Origin: Streptomyces sp. NBC_00286
GTDB lineage: Bacteria; Actinomycetota; Actinomycetes; Streptomycetales; Streptomycetaceae
DNA: 64,000 bases
Direction: 5' to 3'
Assembly (NCBI RefSeq): GCF_036173125.1
Contig: NZ_CP108054.1
Coordinates: 7,841,001-7,905,000 of the forward strand
Part shown: piece after piece, positions 18,390 to 26,914 of the stretch
Layout: each line of letters starts with the position of its first letter
Position numbering within the stretch: the first letter of the stretch is position 1
Notes under the pieces: model-generated
What the model was told of the DNA's origin: nothing
Seen by the model: the letters and a program-made list of their open reading frames with translations, nothing else
Databases searched by the model: none
Translations under genes and position numbers: made by a program

Positions 18390-18394
18390 GGTGG

Positions 18395-20230
18395 TCAGGC
18401 CCCTGCCTTGCTGAGGACTGTGGGCGCTTCCGCTTCTTCGTGGAATTCGAGCTGGCGGCGCCGGTTAGGGATGAGGCCTTCCGGACGGAAGCGCATCAGC
18501 AGGACGAGCGCGAGGCCGAAGGCGAAGAGCTGGTAGTCGCCGAGGAATTGGAGCTTGGCGGGGATCAGGTAGAGGAGTGCGGCGCCGACGAGGGGGCCGC
18601 TGATGGTGCCCATGCCGCCGAGGACGACTGCGGCGAGGAGGAATGCCGAGTTCGGTGGTACGACGTGGGCGAACTGGTATTGCTCGGGTGTCACGGTGTA
18701 GGTGACGTGGGCCTGGACGGTGCCGGCGAGGCCGGCGAGTGCGGCGCCGAGGGCGAAGGCGATGAGTTTGACGCGGAAGCCGTTGATGCCCATGGCGAGG
18801 GCGGCGGTTTCGTCTTCGCGGATGGCGATCCAGGCGCGGCCGATGCGGGAGTCGCCGCTGCGTCGGAAGACGATGACGACGATGAGGGTGATGAGGAGCA
18901 TCAGCAGGAAGTAGTTGGCGAAGCGGGCGATGGTGAACCCGGCGATGCTGTGTTCCTGGCCGAAGTCGAAGCCGAAGATGTTGAGGTTCGGGATCGACGA
19001 GATGCCGTTGGAGCCGTTGGTGATGTCCGGGCCCGAGGTGCCGTCGGCGTTGAGGACGGCGATGCGGAAGATCTCACCGAAGCCGAGGGTGACGATGGCG
19101 AGGTAGTCGCCGCGCAGGCGCAGGGTGGGGGCGCCGATGAGGACGCCGAAGATCATGGCGACGGCTGCGCCGCAGAGGGCGGAGGCCCAGAACGGCAGGT
19201 GGATGTCGAAGGGCGAGGAGGGCGAGCCGGAGACCATGGCCCCCGTGTAGGCGCCGACGCCGAGGAAGGCGACGTATCCGAGGTCGAGGAGCCCCGCCAT
19301 GCCGACGACGATGTTCAGGCCGAGGGCGACGGTCGCGAAGATCAGGATGTAGACACCGATGGTCGCGTACTGGTCGTCGGACTGGGTGAAGGGGAAGGCC
19401 GCGGCGGCGACGAAGGCGCCGATCATCGTGACGTTGCGGTGCTTGGCGGTGATCGCGGAGACCCTGGCGACCAGTCCTGCCTTGGCGACCGCGGCGAAGC
19501 CGAAGGCCACGGTGATCATGAAGCCGACGAAGAGTTCGTCGTATTCGGTGCCGATGCCGTAGGTGAAGACGGTCAGGCCGAGGGCGAGCGCCGCGACGAT
19601 GATGAGGATTTCGGCGTACGCGGGCAGCTTGCGGGCCGGGGTCACCTCGCTGGAGGCGAAGGCCGCTTTGAAGACCGTCAGCTTGTTGCGGGTGTTGTGG
19701 CGGAACTGCTCCCAGTCGGTGTCATCGGGGTCGGCCGGTTCGGTCACGGGCCGTTCGAAGGGCAGGGAGAGTGCGCCGAGGAGGGTCGCGAGGGTGACGA
19801 TGGCGACGACCCAGCCGCCGGGTTCGAGGTTGGCGAGGCCGCCGAGGTTGACGCTGATCGCGATGATCGTGAACCAGGCGGTGGCGAAGGCGGCGAGTGC
19901 GGCCAGCTTGATGGCGCTGTCGGCCGAGCCGGGGGTGAGCCAGCGCAGGCCCTTGGTGCCGTAGGAGGCGAGGCCGAAGAGCGCGGTGAGGGCGCCGGCG
20001 ATGAGGACGAGGACCTGGAGGCCGCCGGGGTAGCCGTAGACGGTCAGGTCGCCGGGGAAGGCGTCGGTCCAGGTCCAGGCGAGGAAGGTGGACACGACGG
20101 TGAGGACGCCGCCGCCGGTGGCGAGGGCGCGGCCCAGGTTCTCGGGCATGCCGATGAGGCCGCTGGGCTTGCCCTTGGCCGGGGTGCTCGGCGTCTGGGG
20201 TGCAGTGGTCTGTGTGGTCATCGGTGTCAC
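18395..20230 (-). CDS. livM: Branched-chain amino acid ABC transporter permease LivM, long form
   Basis: 611 residues, against about 350-425 for enterobacterial LivM. The last 330 residues are the permease (GLNIVVGMAGLLDLGYVAFLGVGAYTGA, and the RIGRAWIAIREDETAALAMGIN coupling loop to the ATPases). The first 250 or so hold at least four further hydrophobic segments separated by soluble loops, an extension I recognise as usual in actinomycetes. GTG 20230 overlaps the livH stop (GTGA), which decides the start over ATG 20221. Integral membrane protein forming the pore with LivH. Confidence 0.93.
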   Translation of the reverse strand: MTPMTTQTTAPQTPSTPAKGKPSGLIGMPENLGRALATGGGVLTVVSTFLAWTWTDAFPGDLTVYGYPGGLQVLVLIAGALTALFGLASYGTKGLRWLTPGSADSAIKLAALAAFATAWFTIIAISVNLGGLANLEPGGWVVAIVTLATLLGALSLPFERPVTEPADPDDTDWEQFRHNTRNKLTVFKAAFASSEVTPARKLPAYAEILIIVAALALGLTVFTYGIGTEYDELFVGFMITVAFGFAAVAKAGLVARVSAITAKHRNVTMIGAFVAAAAFPFTQSDDQYATIGVYILIFATVALGLNIVVGMAGLLDLGYVAFLGVGAYTGAMVSGSPSSPFDIHLPFWASALCGAAVAMIFGVLIGAPTLRLRGDYLAIVTLGFGEIFRIAVLNADGTSGPDITNGSNGISSIPNLNIFGFDFGQEHSIAGFTIARFANYFLLMLLITLIVVIVFRRSGDSRIGRAWIAIREDETAALAMGINGFRVKLIAFALGAALAGLAGTVQAHVTYTVTPEQYQFAHVVPPNSAFLLAAVVLGGMGTISGPLVGAALLYLIPAKLQFLGDYQLFAFGLALVLLMRFRPEGLIPNRRRQLEFHEEAEAPTVLSKAGA

Positions 20231-21159
20231 GCCCTGTCCGCCACGCGCTCACCCATCAGGCCTTGTGGCCTGAAGAGGAGGACGAGGATGAGAAGTACGA
20301 AGGCCCAGACGTTGGCCCAGGACTGGCCGCCGAGTTGCTCCATGCCGGGGACGTCGGCGATGTAGGCGGTGGCCATGGTTTCGGCGATGCCGAGGACGAG
20401 GCCGCCGATCATGGCTCCGTAGATGTTGCCGATGCCGCCGAGGACGGCGGCGGTGAAGGCCTTGAGGCCGAGGATGAAGCCCATGCGGAACTGGACCTGG
20501 CCGTACTTGAGGCCGTAGGCGACGGCTCCGACGGCGGCGAACACGGCGCCGAGGGCGAAGGCGACCACGATGATGCGGTCGGTGTTGATGCCCATGAGTT
20601 TGGCGGTGTCGGGGTCCTGGGCGGTGGCCTGCATACCGCGTCCGGTGCGGGTCTTCATGACGAAGTAGGCGAGGATTCCCATGCTGATGGGGGCGACGAC
20701 GAGCAGGAAGATGTCGCCGGTCTGGACGGTGACGCTGCCGATTTCGAAGGGGCCGCCGGCGATCTCGGGGAAGTTGATGGATTCCTTGGCACCGGGGTAC
20801 CAGGCCCATACGGCCTGCTGGAGGGCGAGGGAGAGGCCGATGGCGGTGATGAGGGGGGCTAGGCGTGGTGCGCCTCGCAGGGGGCGGTATGCGAACCGTT
20901 CTGCTCCCACGGCGACGATGATCGCGGCGATGACGGCTCCGAGGAGCATGAGTGGCAGTGCGATCCACATGGTGGTGCCGTCGGGCAGGACGTACAGGTA
21001 GACCGTGAGGGCGCCGAACCCTCCGATCATGAAGATCTCGCCGTGGGCGAAGTTGATGAGCTGGACGATGCCGTAGACCATCGTGTAGCCGATGGCAACC
21101 AGCCCGTACATGGATCCCAGTAGCAGGCCGTTGACCAGCTGCTGCGGCAGTTCGTTCAC
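20227..21159 (-). CDS. livH: Branched-chain amino acid ABC transporter permease LivH
   Basis: 310 residues, nearly all membrane-spanning, normal LivH length. The family pattern QQLVNGLLLGSMYGLVAIGYTMVYGIVQLINFAHGEIFMIGGF opens the protein and the cytosolic loop GRGMQATAQDPDTAKLMGIN contacts the ATPases. Forms the channel with LivM. It is separated from livK by 112 bp containing a strong hairpin, and overlaps livM by four bases, so H-M-G-F are one coupled block. Confidence 0.95.
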   Translation of the reverse strand: MNELPQQLVNGLLLGSMYGLVAIGYTMVYGIVQLINFAHGEIFMIGGFGALTVYLYVLPDGTTMWIALPLMLLGAVIAAIIVAVGAERFAYRPLRGAPRLAPLITAIGLSLALQQAVWAWYPGAKESINFPEIAGGPFEIGSVTVQTGDIFLLVVAPISMGILAYFVMKTRTGRGMQATAQDPDTAKLMGINTDRIIVVAFALGAVFAAVGAVAYGLKYGQVQFRMGFILGLKAFTAAVLGGIGNIYGAMIGGLVLGIAETMATAYIADVPGMEQLGGQSWANVWAFVLLILVLLFRPQGLMGERVADRA

Positions 21160-21211
21160 CGCATGTCCTCCGAGACTTCGGATATGTCGAGGAATGTGAC
21201 CGGATGCGAGT

Positions 21212-21247
21212 CCGCGCGGGGCGCCAGTGGTGCAGCGCCCCGCGCGG
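21212..21247 (-). terminator. Hairpin between livK and livH (partial terminator)
   Basis: CCGCGCGGGGCGC and GCGCCCCGCGCGG form a perfect 13-bp stem with a 10-base loop, without a T-run. Placed right after the binding-protein gene, it would let livK mRNA accumulate over the permease/ATPase message, the usual stoichiometry for ABC importers. The function is inferred. Confidence 0.65.
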
Positions 21248-21271
21248 CTCGTTCAGTGGTGCGGGTGTGGA

Positions 21272-22504
21272 TCAGCCTTCGTACGTGCCCGACTTCACCG
21301 GGCTCCAGTCGGCGCCCTCGACGGAGTAGACGGTGAGCTGCTTGTTGGTGGCGTCACCGAATTCGTCGAAGGAGACCTTGCCGGTCACACCGTCGAAGGA
21401 GACGTTCTGCATGGCCTCCGTGACCTTGGCTCGGGCGTCGTCGGGAAGCTTGCCGTCGTTGTCCTCGACGACCTTCTTCACGGCTTCGATGACCGCCCAG
21501 GTGGCGTCATAGGAGTAGCCGCCGTATGCCTCGTAGGCCTCCTTGTATCCGGCGGCCTTGTAGTTGGCGACGAACTCCTTGGCGGAGGGGAGTTCCTCGA
21601 CGGGTGCGCCGACGGAGGTGGCGAGGTCGCCGGTGCTGCTGGCGCCGGCCAGCTTGATGAACTCGGCGCTGTAGATGCCGTCGCCGCCTACGAGCGGGAT
21701 CTTGGCGCCGGCGGCCTTGATCTGCTTGCTCAGGGGGCCGGCCTGCGGGTACTCGCCGCCGTAGTAGACGACGTCCGCACCGGAGTTCTTGACCTTGGTG
21801 GCGACCGCGGAGAAGTCCTTGGTCTCGGGGTCGATGTGCTCGGTGCCCGCTATCTTTCCGCCGAGCTTCTTGAACTCGTCGGTGAAGGTGCCGGCCAGTC
21901 CGGCGCCGTAGGTCTTCTTGTCGTCGATGACGAAGACGTTCTTCTTCTTGGCTTCGTTGAAGACGTACTGCGCGGCGTACGGGCCCTGGACGGCGTCCGT
22001 GGTGGAGGTGCGGAAGTACGACTTGTACGGGCGGACCTTCTTGCCGGTCTGCCAGTCGGGGCCCTGGGTCAGGGTGGGTCCGGTGTTGGCGGGGGAGACC
22101 TGGACGAGCTTGGCGTCGTCGAAGACCTTCTGCATGGATTCGGCGACGGAGGAGTTCAGGGGGCCGATGGCGCCGAGGACGTCCTTGTTGGCGACCAGCT
22201 TGGTGGCGTTCTGCTGTCCCGAGGAGGGCTGTGCCTGGTCGTCGAGGGCTTCGATCTTGAAGGTGATGCCGTCGACGACCTTCTCCTTGTTGGCCTGCTT
22301 GGTGGCGAGGTCGGCGGAGTTCTTGATGCCGAGGCCCAGTGCGGACAGGTCGCCGGTCAGCGGGGCGTCGACACCGATGACCACGGTGGTGCCACCGCCG
22401 CCGGAGTCCGAGCCGCCGTTCTCGTCGCGCGAGCCGCAGGCGGTGAGTGTGAGTGCTCCCGCCGCCAGCGCGGCGGTGATGGCGATGAGCGAACGTTGGC
22501 GCAC
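21272..22504 (-). CDS. livK: Branched-chain amino acid ABC transporter substrate-binding lipoprotein LivK
   Basis: 410 residues. A lipoprotein signal peptide ends in LTAC-G at about residue 23, followed by a Gly/Ser-rich linker, so it is anchored outside the membrane. The mature part is a periplasmic-binding-protein type I fold (TTVVIGVDAPLTGDLSALGLGIKNSADLATKQAN), which closes on a branched-chain amino acid and delivers it to LivHM. Start is GTG at 22504. First gene of the operon; its own 3' hairpin separates it from the rest. Confidence 0.93.
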   Translation of the reverse strand: MRQRSLIAITAALAAGALTLTACGSRDENGGSDSGGGGTTVVIGVDAPLTGDLSALGLGIKNSADLATKQANKEKVVDGITFKIEALDDQAQPSSGQQNATKLVANKDVLGAIGPLNSSVAESMQKVFDDAKLVQVSPANTGPTLTQGPDWQTGKKVRPYKSYFRTSTTDAVQGPYAAQYVFNEAKKKNVFVIDDKKTYGAGLAGTFTDEFKKLGGKIAGTEHIDPETKDFSAVATKVKNSGADVVYYGGEYPQAGPLSKQIKAAGAKIPLVGGDGIYSAEFIKLAGASSTGDLATSVGAPVEELPSAKEFVANYKAAGYKEAYEAYGGYSYDATWAVIEAVKKVVEDNDGKLPDDARAKVTEAMQNVSFDGVTGKVSFDEFGDATNKQLTVYSVEGADWSPVKSGTYEG

Positions 22505-22781
22505 GATCAGTCCTTTCCCATGCGCGGCACTTCCCCGTAGAAGTGGCCGAGTCGAGCGCTGGTCCGAAGGTGATTCGGATCCCGATGGCGCGGTGACTGG
22601 GCGTGACTCTAAGCGTGTGTAGGGAACGTGTAGGAGGGTCTGGCCAATGCTGTGACGCTCTTGTTATGACACGAGGTAATGCAGAGCGGTACTCAGTGGG
22701 TGGAAGAGTGGAATTACGGCCGATTCGCCCGGTCCGCATTGTGAGACCTTGCAGGCCTCACCAGGTACGGTCAGTAGTGTT

Positions 22782-23414
22782 CTACGGTTTTGGTGATGAC
22801 GCGGAGTTGGTGCCGCATACTACTTGAACGGCTTCCGACAGGTCCTGTGCATAGCGCTCACCAAGGATGAAACTGTGCACTTGTATTGCGCGCGTATTAC
22901 GCAGAGTTACGTCCAGGAAAGGTAGTCCGGCGTTCTTCGGCACTTGTGCGCATTCCGTCACCTGCATGGTGATGTTGATCTTGTGGGGAAAGCCGGTCCT
23001 TGTCCGGAAAGGGAGTTGGGGAACCGAGGCCAGCGAAAGGCCGGCGTAGGGCTGCGTGATTCGCAGCACGGTGACCTGAGGGCCGGACTGAACGGTCAGC
23101 TCCACGCCGATGTTGAAGCTCTTGGGCGGAGCGTTGTCAGGTGTGGGCTCCCGCCCGAGGTAGGTGATGCCGGCCACCTGTGAGGGGTACGGCGGCGGGT
23201 CCGGTGGGGCTTCTTCGGGCCGGGTGATGTAGAGGTAGCCGCCGCCCGCGAGGAGTACGACCGCAGCCACGATCGCCAGGATGATGCGGCGGTGCCGCGT
23301 ATACGCCTGCGCTAGGCGTCCGCGCGGTGGTTCCGGCGGGGACGGGCTGTCCGGGGCCGGGAGATCCCACGCGCGTGTGCCTTCGCCCGGCTCGACGGGG
23401 CCGACGCCGCTCAT
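22782..23414 (-). CDS. Single-pass membrane protein of unknown function
   Basis: 210 residues. A Pro-rich cytosolic head (residues 1-38) is followed by one hydrophobic helix (IILAIVAAVVLLAGGGYLYI, about 45-64) and an extracellular domain with two Cys (TECAQVP and VVCGTN) that could pair. I do not recognise the family. The ATG at 23414 overlaps the upstream lipoprotein stop by four bases, so the two are coupled and probably act together at the cell surface. The last 50 residues use more AT-ending codons than neighbours. Confidence 0.75.
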   Translation of the reverse strand: MSGVGPVEPGEGTRAWDLPAPDSPSPPEPPRGRLAQAYTRHRRIILAIVAAVVLLAGGGYLYITRPEEAPPDPPPYPSQVAGITYLGREPTPDNAPPKSFNIGVELTVQSGPQVTVLRITQPYAGLSLASVPQLPFRTRTGFPHKINITMQVTECAQVPKNAGLPFLDVTLRNTRAIQVHSFILGERYAQDLSEAVQVVCGTNSASSPKP

Positions 23415-23839
23415 CCCCACGGCTCCCTGCTCGGGGCGCCGTCGCGGTACAGGTCCTCGCAGCCCGCGCGCGTTTCGCGGTCGATCAGCCGCTCGGCGGC
23501 CTGTGCGCCCTTGCTCTTCTTCTCGGTCCGGGCGGCGTCCACGACCTTCATCAAGAGCTCGTACTGCCTGCCGGACAGGCCCATCGACTGGTAGTCCCCG
23601 TACGTGTCCCCGGTCAGGGCCTCCCGCGACCAGTACGTGACGATCCGCGTGCACAGGTCCTCGGGAGGAGTGGTCGACGGCGACGGCGAGTCGGCGCCGG
23701 TCCGCGCGGCATCCCGCGGACCCGCGCTGGCCTTCGAGCCGTCCTGTCCGCACCCGGTGATCAGGCCGCCGGTCAACAGCGCGAGCCCGAGCCCGAATCC
23801 GAGCGCGGCCCCCGACCAGGGGGCTCCTCCCGATGTCAT
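23411..23839 (-). CDS. Small lipoprotein of unknown function
   Basis: 142 residues. Hydrophobic signal (AALGFGLGLALLTGGLITGC) ending in a lipobox with Cys at about 30, then a Ser/Pro linker and a helical domain with two Cys (DLCTRIVTYW, RAGCEDLY). Coupled to the downstream membrane protein by ATGA overlap. Two consensus DnaA boxes lie in its upstream region. No family recognised; the pair is probably an envelope module. Confidence 0.75.
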   Translation of the reverse strand: MTSGGAPWSGAALGFGLGLALLTGGLITGCGQDGSKASAGPRDAARTGADSPSPSTTPPEDLCTRIVTYWSREALTGDTYGDYQSMGLSGRQYELLMKVVDAARTEKKSKGAQAAERLIDRETRAGCEDLYRDGAPSREPWG

Positions 23840-23880
23840 GCCTTGACGCTAAGCCGCCGGGTGCCGGGGAGCAACGGCGC

Positions 23881-23907
23881 TGTGGACAACCACCGTGCTG
23901 TGGACAA
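23881..23907 (-). promoter_or_regulatory. Two perfect DnaA boxes
   Basis: TGTGGACAA at 23881-23889 and again at 23899-23907, i.e. two TTGTCCACA boxes (the high-affinity Streptomyces form) on the minus strand, 18 bp apart start to start. They lie in the 127-bp gap upstream of the lipoprotein gene. Role unknown: DnaA titration or repression of the lipoprotein operon are both possible. Confidence 0.6.
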
Positions 23908-23966
23908 CGCCGGTACCCGCCAGGGTGATTGGGGTCCGGCAGAACCGGGTTCCGAAGCGACGGGGA

Positions 23967-24455
23967 TCAGTCCGCGGCCCGTACGCGCTCCTCGTCGCTC
24001 GCCGTCACATCACGCAGCAAACAGGTGAGCCGCGCGGTGCATACGCGCTTGCCCGCCTCGTCACTGATCGCTATCTCGTACGAAGCGGTGGACCGGCCGC
24101 GGTGCAGGGGTGTCGCGACACCGGTGACGAGACCGGAGCTCGCTCCCCGGTGGTGCGTGCAGTTGAGGTCGATACCGAGGGCGATCTTGGAGCTTCCGGC
24201 GTGCAGCATCGCGCCGATCGAGCCCAGCGTCTCGGCGAGCACGGCGGAGGCGCCGCCGTGCAGCAGCCCGTACGGCTGGGTGTTGCCCTCGACCGGCATG
24301 GTGCCCACGACGCGGTCCGCGGAGGCCTCGCTGATCTCGACGCCCATGCGCGTGCCCAGGTGCCCCGCGGAGAACATGGCGACGAGGTCGACCCCCAGGG
24401 CCGAATACTCGTCGATGACCTCTTGCGGGAAGTTCACGTGCTGGTGCTCGCCCAT
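23967..24455 (-). CDS. PaaI-like hotdog thioesterase
   Basis: 162 residues, single hotdog domain. The active-site helix reads YGLLHGGASAVLAETLGS, with the HGG and the Glu used by 4-hydroxybenzoyl/phenylacetyl-type thioesterases to hydrolyse acyl-CoA. Strands VEISEASADRVVGTMPV and ALGIDLNCTHHRGASSG complete the fold. ATG 24455 was chosen because the preceding residues of the longer reading do not fit the family. It ends 42 bases from nothing obvious and starts 57 bases after the FdhF-like stop, so the two may share a transcript. Substrate unknown. Confidence 0.85.
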   Translation of the reverse strand: MGEHQHVNFPQEVIDEYSALGVDLVAMFSAGHLGTRMGVEISEASADRVVGTMPVEGNTQPYGLLHGGASAVLAETLGSIGAMLHAGSSKIALGIDLNCTHHRGASSGLVTGVATPLHRGRSTASYEIAISDEAGKRVCTARLTCLLRDVTASDEERVRAAD

Positions 24456-24511
24456 GGGCTCCGGCTCCTTCGTCTTTCGGCCGTCTGTCGGCGCGCTCGC
24501 TAAGCGAACGC

Positions 24512-26791
24512 TCAGTTGGCGCCCGATTGTTCCAGACGGACCACGACGGACTTGCTGGCGGGGGTGTTGCTGGTGTCCGCGGTGGCGTCCAGGGGGACCA
24601 GGACGTTGGTCTCCGGGTAGTACGCCGCCGCGCAGCCCCGCGCGGTCGGATAGTGCACGACCCGGAAGCCGGGGGCGCGGCGCTCCACACCGTCCTGCCA
24701 CTCGCTGACGAGATCGGTGTACGAGCCGTCGGCCAGGCCCAGCTCACGGGCGTCCTCGGGGTTCACCAGCACGACCCGGCGGCCGTTCTTGATGCCGCGG
24801 TAGCGGTCGTCCAGGCCGTAGATCGTGGTGTTGTACTGGTCGTGCGAGCGCAGCGTCTGCAACAGGAGACGGCCCTCGGGGAGCTTCGGGTACTCGACGG
24901 GCGCGGCCGTGAAGTTGGCCTTACCGGTGGCGGTGGGGAAACGGCGTTCGTCGCGCGGGGCGTGCGGCAGGGCGAAGCCTCCCGGCTCGGCCACGCGCGC
25001 GTTGAAGTCCTCGAAACCGGGGACCACGCGCGCGATGCGGTCGCGGATCGTCGCGTAGTCCTTCTCGAACTCCTCCCAGGGCGTGCGGGATTCGTCGCCC
25101 AGTACGCGGCGCGCGAGGCGGCACACGATGGCCGTCTCGGACAGCAGGTGCTCGCTCGCGGGCTCGAGGCGGCCGCGTGAGGCGTGCACCATGCCCATGG
25201 AGTCCTCGACTGTGACGACCTGCTCGCCACTGCCCTGGAGATCGCGCTCGGTGCGGCCGAGGGTCGGCAGGATCAGGGCACGCGCGCCCGTGACGGCGTG
25301 CGAGCGGTTGAGCTTCGTGGAGACATGCACCGTGAGCCGGGCACGGCGCATGGCCGCCTCGGTGACCTCGGTGTCGGGGGAGGCCGACACGAAGTTGCCG
25401 CCCATCGCGAAGAAGACCTTCGCCTTGTCGTCGCGCATCGCGCGGATGGCCCGTACGACGTCGTAGCCGTGCTCGCGCGGCGGTGCGAAGCCGAACTCCC
25501 TCTCCAGGGCGTCCAGGAAGGCCGGCGCGGGGCGCTCGAAGATGCCCATCGTGCGGTCGCCCTGCACGTTCGAGTGGCCGCGCACCGGGCACACGCCCGC
25601 GCCCGGACGGCCGATGTTGCCGCGCAGCAGAAGGAAGTTGACGACCTCACGGATGGTCGGCACGGAGTGCTTGTGCTGGGTCAGGCCCATCGCCCAGCAC
25701 ACGATGGTGCGCTTCGAGGCGAGGACCATGCGCAGCGCTTCGTCGATCTGCGCGCGCGTAAGGCCCGTCGCGGTGAGCGTCTCGTCCCAGTCGGCGGCGC
25801 GGGCCGACTGAGCGAACTCCTCGTAGCCGTGAGTGTGTTCGCTGACGAAGGCCTCGTCGACCGCGCCCTCCGTCTCCAGGATCAGCTTGTTGAGGAGGCG
25901 GAAGAGGGCCTGGTCGCCGCCGATGCGGATCTGCAGGAACAGATCCGTCAGGGCGGCGCCCTTGAGCATGCCCTGGGGGGTCTGCGGGTTCTTGAAGCGC
26001 TCCATGCCCGCTTCAGGGAGCGGGTTCACCGTGATGATCCGCGCGCCGTTCGCCTTCGCCTTCTCCAGGGCCGAGAGCATGCGCGGATGGTTCGTGCCCG
26101 GGTTCTGCCCGGCGACGATGATCAGATCCGCCTTGTAGAGGTCCTCCAGGAGGACGCTGCCCTTGCCGATGCCGATCGTCTCGCTGAGCGCGGAACCCGA
26201 CGACTCGTGGCACATGTTGGAGCAGTCCGGCAGATTGTTCGTGCCGTACTCGCGGGCGAACAGCTGATACAGGAACGCCGCTTCGTTGCTGGTGCGGCCC
26301 GAGGTGTAGAAGAGGGCCTCGTCCGGGGAGCCGAGGGCGGTGAGCTCCTCCGCGATGATGTCGAAGGCCCGCTCCCAGGACACCGGCGCGTAGTGCTCGG
26401 CGCCCTCCGCCAGATACATGGGGTGCGTGAGGCGGCCCTGCTGCCCCAGCCAGTAGCCGCTGCGGGTGGCGAGGTCCGCCACCGTGTGCGCGGCGAAGAA
26501 GTCCGGCGTGACCCGGCGCAGCGTCGCCTCCTCGGCGACCGCCTTCGCGCCGTTCTCGCAGAACTCGGCCTTGTGCCGGTGCTCCGGCTCCGGCCAGGCG
26601 CAGCCCGGGCAGTCGAAGCCTTCCTTCTGATTGACCCGCAGCAGAGTCAGCGCCGTACGCCGCACTCCCATCTGCTGCTGGGCGACGCGCAGCGAATGGC
26701 CGATGGCGGGCAGACCGGCCGCCGCATGCTTCGGCGCGGCGACCTGCGGCGCGTCCTGAACCGGATCCCCCTGGGGCGGCTTGCCGGCCAT
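24512..26791 (-). CDS. FdhF/YdeP-type molybdopterin oxidoreductase
   Basis: 759 residues. Molybdopterin-binding oxidoreductase of the formate dehydrogenase-like YdeP branch. An N-terminal cysteine-containing stretch (FDCPGCAWPEPEHRHKAEFC) is followed by CSNMCHESSGSALSETIG, GQNPGTNHPRML and a C-terminal MopB-binding domain (RTLRSHDQYNTTIYGLDDRYRGI). Natural substrate not established for this branch; formate is not proven. Start ATG 26791 has GAGGAG six bases upstream; ATG 26815 is an alternative. No FdhD or NAD-binding partner subunit is adjacent. Divergent from polA. Confidence 0.88.
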   Translation of the reverse strand: MAGKPPQGDPVQDAPQVAAPKHAAAGLPAIGHSLRVAQQQMGVRRTALTLLRVNQKEGFDCPGCAWPEPEHRHKAEFCENGAKAVAEEATLRRVTPDFFAAHTVADLATRSGYWLGQQGRLTHPMYLAEGAEHYAPVSWERAFDIIAEELTALGSPDEALFYTSGRTSNEAAFLYQLFAREYGTNNLPDCSNMCHESSGSALSETIGIGKGSVLLEDLYKADLIIVAGQNPGTNHPRMLSALEKAKANGARIITVNPLPEAGMERFKNPQTPQGMLKGAALTDLFLQIRIGGDQALFRLLNKLILETEGAVDEAFVSEHTHGYEEFAQSARAADWDETLTATGLTRAQIDEALRMVLASKRTIVCWAMGLTQHKHSVPTIREVVNFLLLRGNIGRPGAGVCPVRGHSNVQGDRTMGIFERPAPAFLDALEREFGFAPPREHGYDVVRAIRAMRDDKAKVFFAMGGNFVSASPDTEVTEAAMRRARLTVHVSTKLNRSHAVTGARALILPTLGRTERDLQGSGEQVVTVEDSMGMVHASRGRLEPASEHLLSETAIVCRLARRVLGDESRTPWEEFEKDYATIRDRIARVVPGFEDFNARVAEPGGFALPHAPRDERRFPTATGKANFTAAPVEYPKLPEGRLLLQTLRSHDQYNTTIYGLDDRYRGIKNGRRVVLVNPEDARELGLADGSYTDLVSEWQDGVERRAPGFRVVHYPTARGCAAAYYPETNVLVPLDATADTSNTPASKSVVVRLEQSGAN

Positions 26792-26914
26792 CTCGGCCTC
26801 CTCATTCGAGCGCATGTGTGAGGTACGTCTTTGATCCTGCCACGCGCCGGTGACAACAACCGTGGCCGGGCCGCGGGGGCCGCGTTGTCAGTGGCTCGTG
26901 GCAGGATCGGGGTC

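Noticed and set aside
22603..22827. Small plus-strand ORF of 74 codons
   Set aside because: Poor codon bias, no ribosome site, overlaps the end of a better supported minus-strand gene.
23967..24701. A longer thioesterase from 24701
   Set aside because: The extra residues overlap the oxidoreductase gene out of frame and lack hotdog similarity; ATG 24455 fits the family.
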